Assembly: GCA_024274705.1 (NCBI GenBank)
Contig: JAJSAL010000165.1
Location: 1-49,870 of the forward strand
From: Spirochaetota bacterium
GTDB taxonomy: Bacteria; Spirochaetota; Spirochaetia; SPDA01; JAJSAL01
DNA: 49,870 nt
Direction of reading: 5' to 3'
Below, in pieces: positions 8,996-18,151 of this stretch. The stretch's first letter is position 1, and every line of letters begins with the position of its first letter. The position numbers were made by a program, and so were the translations under genes. The notes under the pieces are model-generated. The model saw only the letters and a program-made list of their open reading frames with translations, did no database searches and had not been told where the DNA came from.

Positions 8996-11900
8996 TCATT
9001 CCAGCACAGGACCAAGCAGGTACGTATACCTGGTATATATTGTTGAAATTACACGTTTTGTATTTTCAAACTCTTCTCCGGAAGGGCCCTCTCCGCTGAT
9101 GCCGCCATTCCCGTCAATCTGTAGATCGAAGATTTTCCCCTCTAACCGAACTTTGCAATCCGTCCCGGATATGATAAACCCCGGGTTCTCACTGTTTGTA
9201 AAGTCTTCCGCAAGATTAAAAAGAGTCAGCTTATCCATGTAGGGACGGCCCTGATACGGACAGAAGGTCCCGCAGTTTCCGCATTCGTTGCAAAAAGCAT
9301 CGAGGTGAACAATCTGGAACAGATCGGTCAGAGGTTCCCCTCCGTTTATCCTTATTGCAATATTTGCCCTGTTAGGACACACGTCCACGCACTTGTTGCA
9401 AACGTAATTGCACTCCAGACATCTCGAGCTTTCGGTGGACCCAAAGGCTTCAGTATCGTAACCTTTCCCCGGGTCCAGCGGTTCGAGCAGGGCGCCCTTC
9501 TTTGCCGGAATATCACCGCTCTTTCTCATTCCTGTAAGGAAACGATAAGATTTCGCCCGGGACCAGGACCCATCCTCTTTGTTACAGATCCTGTCGGCTG
9601 CCTTACGGCCGTCGGCAATACACTCGACTATGGTGGAGGGTCCCGTACGGCCGTCGCCTATAAGGAACACATTACCTTCCTCCTCATTCGGCCCAATGCC
9701 GGCGGCTGCAAGGAGTTCCCGGTTCACCTCCTCCCCGATGGAAGGAATAAGCGTATCCACATGCATGGTTTCCGTCCGGTCCGTAGGAACGGGCCGTCTC
9801 CTGCCGCTCTCGTCCTTCTCCCCCAGCTCCATCACCCTGCAGGTAAGGGTTCCGTCCACATCGAACCGCTCAGGATTACGCAGAAACTGGAAGGGGATGT
9901 TGTCTTCCAGCGCGAGCTTATACTCCTCCCTTGAGGCGGGCACCTGTTCTTCCGCCCTGCGGTAAACAACCTGAACACTCTCCACGCCCTTCACCCTTAA
10001 GGAGGCCCTGGCCGCATCCATGGCGGTATCCCCCGCTCCGACCACCGCGACACGCCTGCCGAGGGAAAGGGCGTCGGGATTCTCGTTGAACCGGTTAAGA
10101 AACTCCCAGGCAGAAATAATGTTCTTGTTTTCACCTTCCAGGGCGATTCCCTTTGCCGCTTCCGCCCCGATGGCGATACAGACATATGCAAATCCCCTGT
10201 TTTTTATTTCTGCGATACTGAAACCGGGAGACACTCCGAATATGAATTCCACCCCGTGTTCCTCGATAAACTTGATATCCCTCAATATGGCTTCCCTGGG
10301 AATCCGAAACCCCGGGACCACATGCTCCACAACACCCCCGGCAGACTCCCGCCGGTCGAAAACCGTGACGGGAAAGCCCTCACGGCTCAGGAAATACGCC
10401 GCGGAAAGCCCGGCAGGACCCGCGCCAATAACGGCGACTTTTGCCCCGCGTTCAAGCCCGGGTTTTTGCCACTCCCTTCGATAGCTATCGAACCCATTCT
10501 CCAGGGCAATTTTTTTCATTTCCCGGATCCGGACACTACCTTCGTAATCGAGGCGTGTACATGTATACATACACTGGTGGGCGCAGATATACCCGGTGAT
10601 TGAAGGCAGGGCGTTTTTTTCATAGATAAGCGCTACAGCCTCTTTATATTTTTTCTGACCCACCAGGCCTATATACTCGGGGATATCCTGATGGATTGGA
10701 CACGCCGTAATACAGGGGGCGATGTAACAATCGAACAGGGGCAGCTCCTCCTCCACCGCCACCTTATCGAACCCCCTCCACTCTTTTTTCGTGAAGTCCA
10801 GGGAGAGGGCTTCCACGGCGAGGGTTTCGAGTTTCTCCATGTCTATCCCCTCCATATCCCATGAGTCATTTTTCTCCAGAAGGTTCGCCATTTCGGTCAT
10901 CCTCAGATAACCGCCGGGGTGAAGTAAATCCGTCGCCATCGTGATGGGACGAATACCGGTATCGAATATCTTCCCGATATTCATCATTGACACGCCACCG
11001 GCAAAAGAGATCGGAAGAGCGCCGTCGAATTCTTTCGAGAGCTCCGAAGCAAGGGTAATCGACAGGGGGAAAAGGGGCCTGCCGGACATATACATTTCAT
11101 CCCCCGGGAGGACGCCCTTGTCGTTTACCGACCCGAGGGTGTTGGTAAGCTTCACGCCGAATCCAAGACCCTCGTTATCCCCGATCGCTTTAAGCCGCGA
11201 AAGCATGGGCACAGCATCGCTATACTGGAGATCGTGAAGGAAAGATTCTTCTTTCAAGCTCACGTAGTCGAAACCGAGATCATCAAGAATCGACCGCACC
11301 CTTTTAAACCCGAGGAGGGTGGGGTTCAGTTTTACGTAGGTGTTGAGCCTTTTCTCTTTAAGCATATAAGCACAGATCGCTTCGATCTCTTTCGGCGGAC
11401 ACCCGTGCATGGTGGAGAGGGTCACCTGGCTGCAGATTTCCGAAGGGATGCGGGAGGGAAGGTCAGATAAAGACCTTCTCGCTTTTTCGAACCCGGTCCC
11501 ATCGAGGAATACACTCTTCCGCAGTATCTCCTCCAGCTCCTCCAGGTATCCCTGAAAACTCCGGTTCGAACCCGAATTCATGAGACCGGTGATGAACGCG
11601 TCGACCCGGGGATTCTGAATGCCCTCGAGGTTATATCCGACACTCATATTGAAAATGAAGGAGTGCTCGTCTCCCGCTTTTAATTCCAGCACCTCTTCCA
11701 ACAGGTGAAGGAGTATCCAGGCCTTGATATATTCATCATACGCCCCGGTCAGGGTATATTCGGAAGACCACTCTGTATTGAAGCCCTCGTCTCCGGCGTC
11801 TATACAGGGTTTTTCCACCTCCAGGGTATCGAGTATCTGGACCGTTTTCAGTTCGAAAAACCGCCCCCCTGTAAGATACGAGGTTATTATATTCTGGGTG

Positions 11901-12094
11901 AGCTGGGTGTGGGGACCCGCAGCAGGTCCTAAAACCGTCTCACAGGTTTCGCCGAATATCTCCACCCGTTTTTTGTCCGGTTTACGGAAGAATTGTTTCT
12001 CAGGGATTCCGAAAATTGACCCTCCCGCTTTATACTCCTGAAAAATCCTCTCTATGAGTTCCCCGAAAGGAACAGGTCGCATTATATCTCCCAT
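8996..12094 (-). CDS. ygfK: YgfK, multidomain Fe-S flavoprotein oxidoreductase
   Basis: This 1032-residue protein has the same length as E. coli YgfK when started at MGDIMRPVPF (12094, AGGAG 5-6 bases upstream). Domains in order: a dihydroorotate-dehydrogenase-like TIM barrel (about 1-440, with LSTMHGCPP and KLNPTLLG); a Cys-rich segment (CYIAPCITACPIHQDIPEY, CAHQCMYTC); FAD- and NAD(P)-binding Rossmann folds (VAVIGAGPAGLSAAYF, VAVVGAGDTAMDAA) as in GltD; and a C-terminal ferredoxin domain (CLECNYVCNKCVDVCP, CNECGNCGTFCP). It was named a putative selenate reductase subunit, but its place in purine gene clusters suggests it carries electrons to or from XdhD or reduces a ring. It lies 13 bases after xdhD. 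Confidence 0.95.
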   Translation of the reverse strand: MGDIMRPVPFGELIERIFQEYKAGGSIFGIPEKQFFRKPDKKRVEIFGETCETVLGPAAGPHTQLTQNIITSYLTGGRFFELKTVQILDTLEVEKPCIDAGDEGFNTEWSSEYTLTGAYDEYIKAWILLHLLEEVLELKAGDEHSFIFNMSVGYNLEGIQNPRVDAFITGLMNSGSNRSFQGYLEELEEILRKSVFLDGTGFEKARRSLSDLPSRIPSEICSQVTLSTMHGCPPKEIEAICAYMLKEKRLNTYVKLNPTLLGFKRVRSILDDLGFDYVSLKEESFLHDLQYSDAVPMLSRLKAIGDNEGLGFGVKLTNTLGSVNDKGVLPGDEMYMSGRPLFPLSITLASELSKEFDGALPISFAGGVSMMNIGKIFDTGIRPITMATDLLHPGGYLRMTEMANLLEKNDSWDMEGIDMEKLETLAVEALSLDFTKKEWRGFDKVAVEEELPLFDCYIAPCITACPIHQDIPEYIGLVGQKKYKEAVALIYEKNALPSITGYICAHQCMYTCTRLDYEGSVRIREMKKIALENGFDSYRREWQKPGLERGAKVAVIGAGPAGLSAAYFLSREGFPVTVFDRRESAGGVVEHVVPGFRIPREAILRDIKFIEEHGVEFIFGVSPGFSIAEIKNRGFAYVCIAIGAEAAKGIALEGENKNIISAWEFLNRFNENPDALSLGRRVAVVGAGDTAMDAARASLRVKGVESVQVVYRRAEEQVPASREEYKLALEDNIPFQFLRNPERFDVDGTLTCRVMELGEKDESGRRRPVPTDRTETMHVDTLIPSIGEEVNRELLAAAGIGPNEEEGNVFLIGDGRTGPSTIVECIADGRKAADRICNKEDGSWSRAKSYRFLTGMRKSGDIPAKKGALLEPLDPGKGYDTEAFGSTESSRCLECNYVCNKCVDVCPNRANIAIRINGGEPLTDLFQIVHLDAFCNECGNCGTFCPYQGRPYMDKLTLFNLAEDFTNSENPGFIISGTDCKVRLEGKIFDLQIDGNGGISGEGPSGEEFENTKRVISTIYTRYTYLLGPVLE

Positions 12095-12107
12095 GAGAAC
12101 TCCTGTT

Positions 12108-14981
12108 TTACCCGATTTTTCCCAGCGCTTTAAGCACTTTTTCCGGCGTGAAAGGCCAGCTCCGTAACCATATGCCCGCGGCATCATGGACGGCGTTCGC
12201 TATAACCGGCGCGGCACCGTTTACGCTTATCTCAGATACCGATTTTCCTCCAAAGGGGCCAAAAGGATCGTCGGTATACACGAGTTTTACTTTAAAATCT
12301 TCCGGGATATCTCCTATCATCGGGACCCCATAGCTCCGTAAGTCCTTGTTAAGGCATCTCCCGTCTTCATCCATGAGGAGTTCTTCGTAAAGGGCGTGTC
12401 CGATGGACTTGAGGACCCCTCCGTATATCTGCCCTTCCGCGAGTTCCGGATTGATAGGAGTACCGCAGTCTTGAAGAGCGTAATACTTCTCAATTCTAAT
12501 AACACCCGTACGAGTGTTCACCGCTACCTGGCAGAAATGAGCGCCGTAAGGAAAAGACGCGTCTTCCGTCGTGTATGACGCATGTCCCACCAGTTGTCCT
12601 CTTCCTTCACCCCTCTGGGTCTCCCAGGCAATCTCCCCAAAAGTAACTTCCCCTTTTTTTCCACGGACAATGGAAGGATAGACGAGTTCAAGGTCTTCCC
12701 GCGGTTCTTCCAGCAATCCGGAAGCTGTTTCGATGATTTTATCCTTAAGAGCTTCAGCGGCTTTTTTCGCGGCGTTTCCCGAAAAAAACGTGCCGCTTGA
12801 CGCGTAGGCCCCTGTATCGAAAGGAGTATTATCCGTGTATCCTGAAAGGATTGAGACGTTATCCATGTCCGTACAAAGTACTTCCGCAACCAGCTTCACG
12901 CACACCGTATCGAGCCCGGTTCCAATATCTGCCCCGCCGGAGTGGACCATCAGCGATCCGTCTCCCAGCATCTTCACGTCCGCGCCGGCATGGTCGAGCC
13001 CCGGCAGTCCCGAGCCCTGCTGAACGATTACCACTCCCTTACCGATCTTTACATCGGGATCACCGCTCTCCTCTTTCCTGCCCCATTCGATCATCCTGGC
13101 GCCTTCTTCCAATGCCCCATCCAGACCGCAGCTCCGGACGAGGGCGGGAGCACCTTCTCTCCCCTCACCGAGACAGCGTAATATTTCCAGCATGACCCCT
13201 TCCCGTACACGGTTCTTCTCGATAAGCTCCAGGTGGTCCATCTTAAGTTCTTCCGCCAGCTCGGCCATTGCCAGCTGTAAGGCGTAGGAGCCCTTGGGAG
13301 CACCGTACCCCTGGTACGCCCCGGTGGGGAATATATTCGAATAAAAAACCTTAACATCGAATTTAATATTATCGCAGAGGAACAGGGGCAGGGATTTTGA
13401 ACACGCGTTCATGGGGACGGTCAGGCAGTGGTTGCCGAAGGGCCCGGTGTTTGCCTTCAGGTCCATGTACATGGCAGTCAGTGTTCCGTTCTTTTTTGCA
13501 CCCAGTTTTACGCGGACCTTCATGGGGAACCTGGTTACACTGCATGTAAGATCCTCTTCCCGGGTGTAATGGTAGTATACGGAACGTCCCGTTTTCCATG
13601 TTGCGTACGCGCATACATCTTCCAGTACGACTTCCTGCTTTGAACCATATCCGCCGCCGACACGCTCCTTGATTACCCTGATTTTATTCTCGCTTATACC
13701 GAGAACCGCCGCCAGGATCCTCCGTAAATGCCAGGGGACCTGGGTAGAAGCGTGAATTACCAGTCTTTCCCCGTCCATGCGGGTGAAAACCACGTGGGTT
13801 TCACAGGGAGTACACTGTACCTGGGGGGTGTTGTACGTTTTCTCGACTATAACATCGGCTGCCTTGAAACCCTCCTCAATGTCGCCGATTCCTCCGGACA
13901 CACTCGCTGCTATATTCTTATGAGGGTCCGCCCCGATGGGGAATTGATAGACAATCTTTCCTTCCCTGGTTTCAGCGTGTTTATTCTGTTCCGCCAGGTC
14001 ATCCGGGGCCCCGGTGACATATTCGAGAAAGCTGTTATGAATAACCGGGGCATTTTCAGCTTCCGCATCCTCGATGGTAAATACCGGTTTCAATACTTCA
14101 TATTCGACATCGATCTTCCCGAGTGCGTTTACAGCGATTTCCTCCGTTTCCGCCACCACCGCCGCAACCCGGTCACCGACAAAATAGAGTTTTTGATTGA
14201 ACATCCTTCCATCGTACGGAGACGGCTCGGGAAAACCCTGACCCGCGGACGTATAATAAACCTCCGGGGTGTTCTTATAGGTCAACACCAGGACAACCCC
14301 GGGAAGAGTTTCCGCTTTATGTACATCAATACTTTTTATATAAGCGTGGGCATATGGACTGTGGAGCATTTTGACTACGCAGCTGCCGGGTTCAACCATA
14401 TCCTCTACAAATGCCTTCTTCCCCATCACAAGCTTGGCCCCGTCCACCTTCCGGCGGACTTTACCCACGTCCCGGAGGTCTTCCCGGAACTCTTCCCCGG
14501 TTTTCTGTTTGTACGACGGATCATCCATTCTCTTTTTTGCGATTTCGACGGCATTGAAAAACTGCCGGTACCCGGTTGCCCTGTTATAGAGGGACGAAAG
14601 GGCATCCATGATATCTTCCCTGGAAGGGTCGGGTATCCTCCCGAGGAGTTCCGATATAAGAAGTGCCGCAGCCGGTGCATTGTACGCCGATTGAACAACC
14701 CCCGCGTCTACAAGCGCCGACTGTACAGGTCCCATGACTGTCCCGCCGGTAAGGGATTCCACTGTTTCAATATCATGTCCATCCGCCTGGGCCGCCACCA
14801 TCAGCCCCGCGCTAACCGGCTTCCCGTCGAATAAAACAGTATCACTTCCGGTCAATCCGTAATCATCGTCGATGTTGCGGACCGAAAAAAACCCGATTCG
14901 CTGCAGCAATTTCTGTAAATTCTCCCCTGGTTCAGTGTAACAAAGCCTGGGCGTCCCGTTTATAATCAGGTCGATTCTCAT
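12108..14981 (-). CDS. xdhD: XdhD-like molybdenum hydroxylase (fused 2Fe-2S-like and Mo domains)
   Basis: This 957-residue protein matches E. coli XdhD (956) end to end. The N-terminal 160 residues correspond to the 2Fe-2S domains of xanthine dehydrogenase, but all cluster cysteines are missing (SVRNIDDDYG, VVQSAYNAPAAA; only one Cys). The Mo-pterin domain follows, with VGGGYGSKQEVVLEDV, NIFPTGAYQGYGAPKG and the C-terminal Glu in GGKSVSEISVNGAAP. The start at 14981 has AGGGAGGG 7 bases upstream and overlaps the FAD-subunit stop (ATGA). It presumably hydroxylates a purine-like heterocycle, with YgfM supplying FAD and YgfK the Fe-S relay. Confidence 0.94.
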   Translation of the reverse strand: MRIDLIINGTPRLCYTEPGENLQKLLQRIGFFSVRNIDDDYGLTGSDTVLFDGKPVSAGLMVAAQADGHDIETVESLTGGTVMGPVQSALVDAGVVQSAYNAPAAALLISELLGRIPDPSREDIMDALSSLYNRATGYRQFFNAVEIAKKRMDDPSYKQKTGEEFREDLRDVGKVRRKVDGAKLVMGKKAFVEDMVEPGSCVVKMLHSPYAHAYIKSIDVHKAETLPGVVLVLTYKNTPEVYYTSAGQGFPEPSPYDGRMFNQKLYFVGDRVAAVVAETEEIAVNALGKIDVEYEVLKPVFTIEDAEAENAPVIHNSFLEYVTGAPDDLAEQNKHAETREGKIVYQFPIGADPHKNIAASVSGGIGDIEEGFKAADVIVEKTYNTPQVQCTPCETHVVFTRMDGERLVIHASTQVPWHLRRILAAVLGISENKIRVIKERVGGGYGSKQEVVLEDVCAYATWKTGRSVYYHYTREEDLTCSVTRFPMKVRVKLGAKKNGTLTAMYMDLKANTGPFGNHCLTVPMNACSKSLPLFLCDNIKFDVKVFYSNIFPTGAYQGYGAPKGSYALQLAMAELAEELKMDHLELIEKNRVREGVMLEILRCLGEGREGAPALVRSCGLDGALEEGARMIEWGRKEESGDPDVKIGKGVVIVQQGSGLPGLDHAGADVKMLGDGSLMVHSGGADIGTGLDTVCVKLVAEVLCTDMDNVSILSGYTDNTPFDTGAYASSGTFFSGNAAKKAAEALKDKIIETASGLLEEPREDLELVYPSIVRGKKGEVTFGEIAWETQRGEGRGQLVGHASYTTEDASFPYGAHFCQVAVNTRTGVIRIEKYYALQDCGTPINPELAEGQIYGGVLKSIGHALYEELLMDEDGRCLNKDLRSYGVPMIGDIPEDFKVKLVYTDDPFGPFGGKSVSEISVNGAAPVIANAVHDAAGIWLRSWPFTPEKVLKALGKIG

Positions 14982-15772
14982 TTCATTCCCTCCCTGCATT
15001 CGGCCACGCAATCGGCGACTAAGACACCGCATATATACTTTTTATAATCACAGGAGCCAAGGCGGTCAGACACCGGTTCCACCAGGTTCGAAACCGCTTG
15101 CCGTAATGTGTCCGTGTTTTCCAGCTCCCCCGATAGTATTCTCTCTTCAACCGGTGAAAGCCGGACAACCCCCGCTTTGATACCGCCCACAGCGACAACA
15201 ACATCAATCATCCCTGTCCCGTTCCCGGCCATACTCACCGCAGTGGTGATAACCGGCCATGAATTCACCGATCTTGAGATCTTCCTTACTGCGCATACGC
15301 CTTTCTGTTCCGGTATTTGAACGGAAAGGATAAGGGGTTCCCTGTCGCCGGCACCATATTGTGTAACGGAGAGAACCTCCGAATCACAGGTATGTACCAT
15401 TGCGGAGAGGGCAGTCAGGCAGGGAATAAGGGCGGAATCGGTCCTGTTCGCCCCGATATTGCCTCCGACAGTGGCCATGTTCCGGATATTCCGGGAATAT
15501 ACAAATCCCGCCGCTTTTTTCAACACATCCGGTACAAGGGGAGAATCGATAAGTTCCTGAAGAGTCACGGTGGAGCCTATTGAAAGCCTGCCCTCTCCGG
15601 TTGTTATTTTAGTAAGTCCCACCCCTTCCAGGCTGATGACGCATTCGCCTGCTGCCTTTGATCCCGCGTAGTTGATACCGGTCCCTCCCCCGAAATAGAT
15701 ACTCCCGGGGTTTACCCTTTTACATTCAACCGCTTCTTCAACAGAGGTTGGTTTTAAAAAAACCTTTATCAT
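14978..15772 (-). CDS. ygfM: FAD-binding subunit of molybdenum hydroxylase (YgfM-like)
   Basis: This 264-residue protein has the CO-dehydrogenase-flavoprotein-type FAD fold: YFGGGTGINYAGSK near residue 26, the FVYSRNIRNMATVGGNIGAN flavin-binding stretch, and VCAVRKISRS. The C-terminal YKKYICGVLVADC matches E. coli YgfM (YKRYITGVLVAD). The start at 15772 has GGAGG 6 bases upstream; a longer frame from 15817 exists but lacks support. It is coupled by a 4-base overlap to xdhD and is its likely partner. Confidence 0.92.
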   Translation of the reverse strand: MIKVFLKPTSVEEAVECKRVNPGSIYFGGGTGINYAGSKAAGECVISLEGVGLTKITTGEGRLSIGSTVTLQELIDSPLVPDVLKKAAGFVYSRNIRNMATVGGNIGANRTDSALIPCLTALSAMVHTCDSEVLSVTQYGAGDREPLILSVQIPEQKGVCAVRKISRSVNSWPVITTAVSMAGNGTGMIDVVVAVGGIKAGVVRLSPVEERILSGELENTDTLRQAVSNLVEPVSDRLGSCDYKKYICGVLVADCVAECREGMK

Positions 15773-15820
15773 AACCTTCCTCCCCCCTATCTTTACTATT
15801 ATACGATTTATACTCACTTC

Positions 15821-17182
15821 TCAATAGTTTTCTTTAATCATTCGCTCCGATATAGCATTCGCTTTCACAACCAACTCTTCTTCGTCAATTCCGGTTAATA
15901 CACCTTTTTCCACAACGACTTTTCCATTAACAATAGTATATTCCGTTCCGTGGTTGTACCCGGAGAATATTAAAGAGGCCAGAGGGTCCGACAGGGAGCC
16001 GCAATACTCCATCTTATGGACATTGAAGAGGGCTATATCCGCGGCCCAGCCCTCCCGGATCCTGCCGATCCTGCCGAAATTAAGCAGTTTTGCCCCGTTA
16101 ATCGTAGCGATATCGAATACTTCGAGAGTTTTTATGGCAGCGGCACCATAATGTACCCGCTGAAGCAGCAGGGCATTTCTGATTTCCCCCAGCAGGTCCG
16201 AAGTATCGTTGGAAGCGGACCCGTCTACACCAAGGCCCACATTTATATTGACAGGGAGCATCTCCGCTACCCTGCAAATGCCCGATCCAAGACGCATATT
16301 GGAAGATGGGCAATGGGCGATATGTGCTCCTGCTTCGGATAGAACCGTAAGCTCATCGTCATTGAAATGGATACCGTGGGCATAGAACACATCATCACCT
16401 AGGAAATCCCAATCCTCCATGAGTTTTAACGGCCTGCGTCCATACTTTTCTACACAAAAAGCATTCTCATCCTGCGTTTCCGCCAGATGGGTATGGAGGC
16501 GTACCCCGTGCTGCCGTGCAAGTCCCGCCGATTCCTTCATCAACTCTTCGGTTACGGAAAAGGGGCTGCACGGCGCCAGAACGATCTTTCTCATGGAAAA
16601 CCCGCTATTGTCGTGATACTCGTGAATGACCCGTTCGCTGTCCTTAAGAATTACATCTTCCGTCTGGACGACACTGTCAGGCGGGAGGCCCCCGTCTTTC
16701 CTGCTCAACGACATGGAACCTCTTGTCGGTGAAAAACGCATTCCCAATGTTTCCGCCGCCTTGAACTGGATTCCCATAATGTCGGCGGATATCCCCTGGG
16801 GATATACATAGTGGTGGTCTGTCGATGTGGTGCATCCCGTCTTGAGGAGTTCCCCCATGGCGAGCAACGATGAGTGATAAATCGCGGCTTCATCGAGATG
16901 TTTCCATATCTCGTAGAGATATACCAACCAGTCAAAAAGCTCCGCGTTCTGGGCCCCGGGGAGGTTCCTTGTGAGGGTCTGGTAAAAATGGTGGTGAGTA
17001 TTGACGAAACCGGGAACAACTACAAGGCGTGAGCAGTCTATTACCCTGTCAACTTCTTCCGTTATCCCTTTTGATATTTTCTCTATCCTGTTGTCCCGTA
17101 CCAGGATATCCCATCCCGTAAGGGGTTCATCCTCCGAGGACCTGTGTATGTAAAAACAGTCTTTTAACAATAGTGCAGCCAT
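15821..17182 (-). CDS. 8-oxoguanine deaminase / AtzB-TrzN-like amidohydrolase
   Basis: This 453-residue metal-dependent aminohydrolase is a cousin of SsnA. Metal-binding motifs: NTHHHFYQTLTR (about residue 60), HTHLAETQDE, FYAHGIHFND and LGVDGSASND. The sequence resembles 8-oxoguanine deaminases and triazine aminohydrolases, which deaminate purine-like rings. Next to an importer and a molybdenum hydroxylase, it likely removes the exocyclic amino group of a (methyl)guanine-type compound. The substrate is inferred from family and context. It lies 33 bases after a permease gene. Confidence 0.82.
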   Translation of the reverse strand: MAALLLKDCFYIHRSSEDEPLTGWDILVRDNRIEKISKGITEEVDRVIDCSRLVVVPGFVNTHHHFYQTLTRNLPGAQNAELFDWLVYLYEIWKHLDEAAIYHSSLLAMGELLKTGCTTSTDHHYVYPQGISADIMGIQFKAAETLGMRFSPTRGSMSLSRKDGGLPPDSVVQTEDVILKDSERVIHEYHDNSGFSMRKIVLAPCSPFSVTEELMKESAGLARQHGVRLHTHLAETQDENAFCVEKYGRRPLKLMEDWDFLGDDVFYAHGIHFNDDELTVLSEAGAHIAHCPSSNMRLGSGICRVAEMLPVNINVGLGVDGSASNDTSDLLGEIRNALLLQRVHYGAAAIKTLEVFDIATINGAKLLNFGRIGRIREGWAADIALFNVHKMEYCGSLSDPLASLIFSGYNHGTEYTIVNGKVVVEKGVLTGIDEEELVVKANAISERMIKENY

Positions 17183-17215
17183 ACATGTGCTCCTTGAATT
17201 AAAGAATTAATATCA

Positions 17216-18151
17216 CTAACGCTCTTCCCGGAAATAGGAAATCCCCAGCCCTTTGGGCGCGGCCGCGGTAGTGGATTTTCGAATCGAATCGAATATCAGC
17301 ACGATAATCGTCATGGCATAGGGAAGGGCATCTAAAAAATACTGGGAGATCGGAAGACCGTACTTCTGCAGCCGGAGCCCCAGTATATCCAAACCCCCGA
17401 AAAAAACGGCCCCCCATATGGCCCTGAACGGATTCCACCGGGAAAAAATTACAAGGGCTACGGCAATCCAGCCTCTTCCGGCAACAACCGCATTCTGCCA
17501 CGCGGGAACATACACCAGGGAGAGATACCCCCCGGCAAGACCGCATAAAGCGCCGCCGATCATTATATGAATATACTTATAGAGGGACACATTGATCCCG
17601 AGGGCGTCGGCCGCAGCCGGGTTCTCCCCTACACACCGTACGTTCAGCCCCTTTCTTGTAAAAAAAAGATACAGCCCCAGAAAGACAACCAGCATATATC
17701 CGGCATAAATCAAAATATCCTGGTTAAAAAATATCTTGCCCAGCCACGGGATATCTCCCAATCCGGGAATCTTTATTTTCATAAAGAAATTCATGATCCC
17801 TTCCGGAGCCCTCTGCCCGACCATGTGCTCTCCGACAAAACCTGCGAACCCGGTACCGAACAGAGTCAATGTTAACCCCGATACTATTTGATTCGCCCTG
17901 AGGGACACCGTCAGGAATCCAAAGATCAAGGAACCGATTACACCGGCGAACACAGCGCCTAATACTGCCAGGACAGGATTTGCGGTAACCAGGCCCACCT
18001 TGAAGCCGATAACCGCTCCCATGTACATCATCCCTTCCACACCAAGGTTCAGGGTCCCGCTCCTCTCGGTTATTATTTCTCCTAATGTTGCAAAGACCAG
18101 GGGAGTACTTGCAATAATGGCGGCGGTGAGAAAATTGACTATTTCTGTCAT
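17216..18151 (-). CDS. ABC transporter permease (BMP-associated, second permease)
   Basis: This 311-residue membrane protein has about eight hydrophobic segments. It starts MTEIVNFLTAAIIASTPLVFATLGEII, with the family signature ERSGTLNLGVEGMMYMGA near residue 28 and GENPAAADALGINV in the cytoplasmic coupling loop. It resembles YufQ/RbsC-type nucleoside permeases. AGGAGG lies 7 bases before the ATG. Its ATG overlaps a TAA (TAATG) in the frame in which the upstream permease would be expected to end. Confidence 0.9.
   Translation of the reverse strand: MTEIVNFLTAAIIASTPLVFATLGEIITERSGTLNLGVEGMMYMGAVIGFKVGLVTANPVLAVLGAVFAGVIGSLIFGFLTVSLRANQIVSGLTLTLFGTGFAGFVGEHMVGQRAPEGIMNFFMKIKIPGLGDIPWLGKIFFNQDILIYAGYMLVVFLGLYLFFTRKGLNVRCVGENPAAADALGINVSLYKYIHIMIGGALCGLAGGYLSLVYVPAWQNAVVAGRGWIAVALVIFSRWNPFRAIWGAVFFGGLDILGLRLQKYGLPISQYFLDALPYAMTIIVLIFDSIRKSTTAAAPKGLGISYFREER

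Noticed and set aside
13728-14834. Long open frame of 368 codons on the plus strand inside xdhD
   Set aside because: It is antisense to a fully conserved gene, has no recognisable domain or ribosome-binding site, and comes from codon bias of the real gene.
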